From Tigriopus japonicus (lineage: Eukaryota; Arthropoda; Copepoda; Harpacticoida; Harpacticidae): a stretch of DNA of 64,000 bases. Location: contig JAAGOF010000100.1 in assembly GCA_010645155.1 (NCBI GenBank), forward strand, positions 150,421 through 214,420, written 5' to 3'. Within the stretch, counting starts at the first letter, position 1; the number at the start of each line of letters is the position of its first letter. Made by a program: the position numbers and the translations under genes. The notes below the pieces were generated by a model. It saw nothing but the letters and a program-made list of their open reading frames with translations, ran no database searches and was not told where the DNA came from. This document shows positions 57,846-64,000 of the stretch, one piece after another.

Positions 57846-60716
57846 AACAAACAAGGGGTTATGTGTTGAATGCAAAAACAATCCTGTTGCCAATGAAACC
57901 TAAACTTGAAATAATTTGGGTCCAACTAGGATGTTTGTTTCAAGAAGTCCTCTGAAATTTGCTCGAAGTCTCAGTCACGGTTCCGGAAACTTACACTCCA
58001 CACATTTCAGAGGCGTGTTATTTACGTGTAAGGTTCAGATAAATCCTCTCAAGATTGAATTTCAGAAAAAGGGTGGCACGTTTAGGCCGTGCGAGACCCA
58101 AACCCCGGTTTAACAGTTGATTTGGCCAACCAATCAGTCACATTTGGTTTTACATTGAATTAGAAAGATGAGAGTTTCTGCTTAGCTTTTCTGGATGTGT
58201 AATCTAAGTAGCCAAGGACAGTAGCCTTGAACCAATATTTGGCAGATGTGGATAAGAATTGAGAGAATTTGGCCTATTTGAGAGTTCCCTAGCGTCAATA
58301 AGTAATCTCACCACACCACAACCACGACTGAGCAGGTGGTGGTGATGGTGTTGGTGAGTGGTTTTCCCCTCAAAGTTTGAGTGACTTTGCCGTCCCAGTC
58401 GAGCAAATCCCATAAGAGACATTTCAAGTCCTGCCTTTCCATCCATGCCATTGGAATGACACACTAACACACGAGCTTAGTAAAGGCCCATCTCCTTGGT
58501 CCCACAAACAGACACCCTAGCTGGGTGAACGAACCAAAAGCCAAAAAGAGTCAACGATGGCCCCACTCCAATCCTCCTGGCTTCGTTCGTTTGAGTGGTC
58601 CACATGGACCAGTTTCGGTCCACGAGGCCCTGTAGAGGTACGACCAGATGTATTGTCAACCAAACGTTGCCACACACCTTAATACCTTAGCTAGTATACT
58701 CAACCACCAACCACAGTTCCTAGTTGGATCCAGAAGTGAGAGGGGAAAATCCATCTTGATCCAAACTTTGCCAATCAGTTCGTTTGAGGCGTACACACAC
58801 AGGATAAACATACTTGGGTACGCTTAAAAGCAATTTGTAGTTGGGAAGGGTGACTAATTGACAATCATATTTTTGACTGGCGATCGGAAAGGAACGCCAG
58901 AACCTATTGAACACAAACGTAATTCGCAAGCGACGCATCGTTTCGAAAAAAATAACTCCATCTTGATTTACTAAATGAAGTTGACTTTTAAACCTGATCA
59001 AATCAAGGTTAGCTGTAAGTTTTCAAATAGTGATCAAATCATTCATAAAAATAGTCTTCGTACAAGCCAAGTGCCGTCGTTGCATCGCTCTTCGATGAAT
59101 CTTCGCCCTCGAAATGGCCCAAATGTTTGGCACTTCTCTCTCCAACATGAATAGGCGGGCTGTTATTTATACCCTGGTGAAATGGGCATAATTTTCAGGA
59201 AATGGAGAATCTTCTACGCATCCTTCTAAGGCTGAGCGAGGAAGCTAGCTAGCTTCCTTCTCCCGCCATTACATCCTACCTTATACATTCTCGTTGGATT
59301 CCGAATGAACCACGAGAATCGAGCGAGAAGGTATAATAGCTTTAAACTTTGGATAGCCTATCAAGCTTCCAAGACAAGCGGGATGGTATTCACTCGCTCG
59401 TCGTTGGTGCATGCACCCACGAGCCCAAAACCAACAGCGTGAATAAACGAACTACCGGGGAATTGGAGCAACTCATCTTTTGAAATACCTTCAAAGTCAG
59501 GATTGTATCCTAGCCAAACACTGAGGCGAATAAAAACCACCCAGCGCACACCACAACGCTCAAAACAAATCTTTGACAGGAAGTTGCTTTTGCAGATTGC
59601 ATTTTCATTGCCTTCTGTCCGGAGAAGACTTAATGAACACCAAAGAATAAGCGGAAAGAAGACATTTTAGTAGCCCTCTGTCTCACACCTCGTCTGTTTT
59701 CAAAAATCTGGCAATTTCCTTCTTCGACTCCTCGAAGGGGGAAAACAAATCGCAAAGAATGCTTCGAAATGAAAACAATTAGGCTAATCTGTCAATTCTG
59801 ATCCATTCCACTTTTCAGATTTTGAAGATTCGTAAACTAGAAATCAAATGTTATTTCTTATAAACTAATAGCCTCAATTGTGACCCCGTTATTATCTTTA
59901 AAGACATTTGAATGTGTAGGATCGGGGATCACTAGAAAAGGACCCAAAACGAATTGCCAGACGATTAAGGAAAGCCTTATTGCATCTTAGGACAAATTCA
60001 ATCCATCAGGCAGGTGAGTGAGTTCCTCAAAAATACAAGTGGTTGGCCCATAATTGAAGCCTTGTTTTAAAATGTTGAAAGACAATAACCGTTTGAAGTA
60101 CGAGGAAGGCTCTCCAGCTAATACGGGAGCTGTCATTCGTATTCATTTTTACGACAAAGGCAAATGACAGATCAAGAAGACCAACTTTGGGCACCCACTT
60201 TGATGAAATTGGACTGGCACAAATGCATGCCATATACATATGACATACGCAGACCTTGCTTCACTTCGAGGTGAAAGTCAATATCGACCTAATATCGCAT
60301 CATTTCAAGTCTTGTCCGTGTTTCTTTTGAGGTAAACAGACGTTTTGAGTTTCAATCAAATGATGTGAGGTGGTCTACTCTGGCGAATGTGGTTGGCTTG
60401 CAAAATATCAATCAAAGTACTCTGAGTTCGCCGAGTGAAGAAGTGGATCACTCGCTCATGATTTGGGACCCACTTGCAAATGAACGAATCATCAATCAAC
60501 GCAAGTGGGGACGACGGATGTCCCTGTTCCAAATTAGCTTTACGCATGGCGCAGTCTCAACGATCGAACACTTGTCGACCCCATCGTTGCCAATGGTTGG
60601 GCCCAAAAATACTCGTATTCATCGCCGTCGCTTCATCATGGAACATTTTGTTCCCTCTATCCATGTCGCTCTTTTCCTCAATGAATAAAAAAGAAAGGCC
60701 AACTCCGTATTAGGTA

Positions 60717-60757
60717 TGTCTGTATGTATGTATGTCCGTCCGTCCGTCCGTCTGTAG
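60717..60757. repeat. TGTA/TCCG tetranucleotide array
   Basis: TGTATGTATGTATG followed by TCCGTCCGTCCGTCCG. Compound microsatellite. Confidence 0.85.
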
Positions 60758-63700
60758 CACCCACCACTCAAAGGCCTGGACACTCAAGCAAGTACCTCTG
60801 AACACAGTGAATAATGCTCACAGTCCATTGGGTGAAAATGTGAAGCTCGAAAGCTGGAGGGATTCGTTTTCCATTTGTATCAATCCTTCTTCGCTCGTGA
60901 AAGGAATGAAGCTAATTTATGATCAACTGACCGAGACGCCAAGGTCACTCTTTACACTTGTGCCAGGCAATAACCAGGAAGAAGAAGACCTTTGACGTAC
61001 TACCTTCTGAGATCCAACCAACCAACGAAGAGACGTCAGATTAATTTCCTTCCAACCAGCAGGACTTGTTAAGCAGGGAAAAGAGGATCAATGATGACGA
61101 TGGCCATGATGGCAATGATAATGATGAGAAGGCTGACCAGTCTGTATAAACTAATTTCTTCAGAGGACGGGTGCGCAAGAGAATAGAACGCTCCTAGATT
61201 GAAAGTGATTAACCTTCATCCATCCAGATATCTTGTATTCGATTATGTAAGTCACTATCGATGCCAACGAGGGCCCAAATTAGAGAAGGGTAGCCAACAA
61301 CTCATCTATCAAAGCCTTACATAGTAATCATAACGTTTGGTTGGTTAGAGCAATGACAAGAAAGACGAATACAAGGTCAAACTTTTGAGCTCCTTGAATG
61401 GCTACGTAGGTAGTTAGTCTTTGAACCTATTCTGGTCATTTGATGCCTTTGTTCTCTCGTCGAGTTTCTGTCTCTAATTGCTCTCTTTCGAGCTCGTGGA
61501 TGCGCAAGAGCAGTTGTTGTGCTCATATTGGACTGTTACTATGGTAGAACCAACGATGTTGCTCGTCTTTCTGCCTCTCTCTCACTCCTAGCCTGACGAA
61601 GCTCCCTTGGGTGGGAATTACCCAGGCTACTGTGGGACACGGATACTAAATGTACAATGTTTACTCCTCTACTTACCTTCTGGTCGAAATGCATACACAT
61701 AGTTGTTCACACACATATACATACATTTACACTGAGTAAAATCCATCCCATATACTTCATTGCACGCCACCATATGCAGGAGTTCCTTTTCCAAAAAAGA
61801 CCTTGGTGCCATATTTCTTTCGTTCAAAATCAATGCTCTATTTACGTATGAATAAGAACCGGGGCCAAAACGATGATGGACTAATCGCTGTTCCTCGGAG
61901 GAGTGTCAGATTTGATCATCGAACTCAAGGGACGAAAAGCCAAAAACTCTGTTAACATGTTCCCAAGGTTAAAATCCTTACGGTACGAAATCGACACACT
62001 TCCAGCACAAAAAGCATTCAGGACAAGGGTAGTTGGAAACGAGGCACTTAACTCTCTATTGAAGGAAGAAGCTCTTGCCCATAACTAGTCACGAAGAACG
62101 AACGGATGGATAACAAACCATTGCTTGCTCATCCCAAACCTTGGCTCACAACACGAACCAGAACCAACCAAACAATGAACGGAATAGGAATGGATAATTG
62201 CCACAGGCAAGAGTAAAAGGAGACAGGAAATAATCGTGTTGTCTCAGTTTGATCGAATCCCAATTGGACTCTCAGAACTGAGAGATCTTACACACGTCAC
62301 AGACACATACCGTGTTCAGAATGGTGTTAGTATGTTCTGTAAGTTTCCACTCACTGTACGTGTACGTACTTCAGTCAGGGCACGTTCCCTTTACCAAAGT
62401 AAATATACCTGAATGGGCCTGATTAGGGATATCCTCATTATTCTTGTGTGATCCTAATCAAAGCATGTCTGCTCATCTAACCTCGTTTCTTTTTGTTCCT
62501 ACCAAATGTGTTTTTGGATAAGCTAAAGCGTTCCTCACTTTGGGGAATACCTAGAAGTGCTCTACATGTACAATACGGCATTGTTGTCCTAGCACTTGAA
62601 TTGCAACAACAAAGTTGCAATAAATCTCTGTGCAAGAATTTGGATATGACATGTGACATCCTGACCAGGTCAATTGGAGCTAAAACATTTGCAAAGAAAT
62701 AACAAAGTTCCAGTGAGAGTCAGCTCGTGTTAGTTCCAGAACGCTGTACCGGAAGAAGAAACCAAGAATAAGATTGAACCGTGCCCTTGGCACCAAGATT
62801 TTAAGGACTAGGGATTATGTCCAAAAGGAATCGAAATGGGGGTTTGTCTACAACGACCAAGCTCACTTGATTGTGGCCTGATTTTTCCCTCTTTTGCTAA
62901 TTCGCTGAAAAGAAGTTTCCCTTTGTCCGCAAGCCCACTCACCCTCCTCTTTTTTTACTATCTCTCTCTCTCTCTTTCTTTCTCAACTGTGGTAGTCAAG
63001 ATGAGGAATTCTCTCAAGATGTTTATGAAAGCCCCAGCCATAGTGTTGGTTCTTTGCATTATTGAGATCTTCCATTTAGTCAAAGAAGCATGAGATCAAT
63101 TAGAGAGAAAGGAAAGAGGATGGAGTGTTGAAAGCCTTGTAATTTCCAAGGCAAAGAGCATTCACAGCTAAGGTGGCGAGTGTTTCCAACTGACTGCTTA
63201 GTGCTTCTCACTGATTCTACTCAGCTCAGAGTTCCTTGTTCTCTGCCTTTTCCCACATCCCCGTCGGTCGATCCTATTCAATTTCGCAAATATTCTCGCC
63301 CTTAAGATCGAATGCCGAGAAGCTCGGTTAAACGAATTCCGAGATCAAAGCGAGTCCAACCCAAAGAGAGGAAGGCCGTTTGGTCGAACTAAAGGCCGTC
63401 AAAATAGGTATTTCTTACTCAAAGAGACACCTCCAATGCTATTCTGAGCGTCGAGCGAGGCGTGAGACCGAATCGCCATTCGCCATTCCATTTTCTTCGA
63501 GGATGGACCATTCCACCCTATCCCAGCGTGTTTGGATGCATGTAGCACGTATGTGGGCATGAAGGGAGCAAGCAATTCAGGAACAATGGACAGTTAGTTG
63601 GTGGCTCTAGCACAGTTTTGGCTTTGAAGCTCGAAAAAGGCCGATCTCGCGCAACAAAGGCGAGAGAAAAATGAGCAAACATTTATCATGACTAGGATCC

Positions 63701-64000
63701 CGCTCGCTCTTGGGATTTCCCTACACTTCATTGAATTGGCTGAACTCTTTATGGCTATGGACCCCTCGCTGCTCACTACTCGTACGTACTTCAGGATGAA
63801 GCGGGGAAAGATGTCTTGGCCTGAAATAAATGACTGCCTTCCGTCTGGGTGGTTGGTTTTGGTTGGATGTTTGTTCGTAGTAGTACAATCTAGTGTATTT
63901 GGACCATGGGTTGGTTCGCGATGCTCGCCGCGCTGTTGCTCAAGGCAAAACATGCTTGTGGGTGCACCCGTTCGTTTATTTTCTTGATGCCCTGATCATT

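Larger units (their letters stand above)
53432..64000. other. Upstream Fas2 intron/intergenic; no exon recognised
   Basis: I looked on the minus strand for exons carrying the signal peptide, Ig1 and the first half of Ig2 (Cys-Trp spacing with a phase-1 donor) and found none. Good-looking donors on the minus strand (near 54914, 56885 and 61672) are not preceded by Ig-like frames. The region contains simple repeats (53757-53830, 54517-54574, 60717-60757) and a SINE-like element (57475-57845). It is most simply the large intron typical of Fas2, continuing past 64000. Confidence 0.6.

Noticed and set aside
59361..59549. Minus-strand 62-codon frame starting MRWVVFIRL, considered as a Fas2 signal-peptide exon
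   Set aside because: The hydrophobic start is too short and polar residues follow; it lacks Ig-like sequence and a convincing donor in the needed phase.
61673..61720. Strong minus-strand donor (CAGAAG|GTAAGT) as a 5' Fas2 exon
   Set aside because: The short open frame before it comes from TGTA-type repeats and has no Ig character.

Overview
The window is eukaryotic nuclear DNA from an arthropod. It carries two intron-rich genes arranged tail to tail, and the rest is intron, intergenic sequence and small repeats. A crustacean such as a copepod fits the compact exons, the tRNA-derived SINEs and the abundant tetranucleotide repeats, but that assignment is an inference. A run of N at 35050-35126 shows this is a scaffold with an unfilled gap.

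Plus strand, about 13.26-30.81 kb: eight exons of an Expansion/Rebuff-family gene (exp). In Drosophila these MH2-domain proteins are needed for chitin deposition by the chitin synthase Kkv. All splice phases agree from exon to exon and the last exon ends in TAG at 30811. The translation start is not secure. A weak candidate first exon with a TATA-like promoter lies at 12.4-12.8 kb.

Minus strand, about 53.43-37.62 kb: the 3' three quarters of Fasciclin 2 (Fas2), a homophilic cell-adhesion molecule of axons, synapses and epithelia. The window holds the second half of Ig2, then Ig3, Ig4, Ig5 and two FN3 domains over ten shared exons. After these the transcript can branch. One alternative last exon (46.0-46.2 kb) encodes a GPI-anchor-type signal. 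The other route gives a transmembrane exon (43.0-43.1 kb) and cytoplasmic exons. These are a 61-bp exon, a frame-preserving 78-bp cassette, a very long 740-residue tail exon ending in a PDZ ligand (ETRI), and a further short C-terminal exon ending DVAV. The signal peptide, Ig1 and the first half of Ig2 were not found up to 64000 and probably lie beyond the window.

Regions 1-12.4 kb and 53.4-64 kb show no convincing coding exon. The 30.8-37.6 kb intergenic region is AT-rich and repeat-laden. It has tRNA-derived SINE-like elements, a 291-bp inverted-repeat element (33.5-33.8 kb) and copies of another dispersed repeat. A 1.7-kb element with 21-bp perfect terminal inverted repeats and subterminal AGTATACT palindromes sits in the largest exp intron (24.9-26.6 kb). 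The two genes have no obvious shared pathway; both act at the apical or lateral cell surface of epithelia, but their adjacency is probably incidental.
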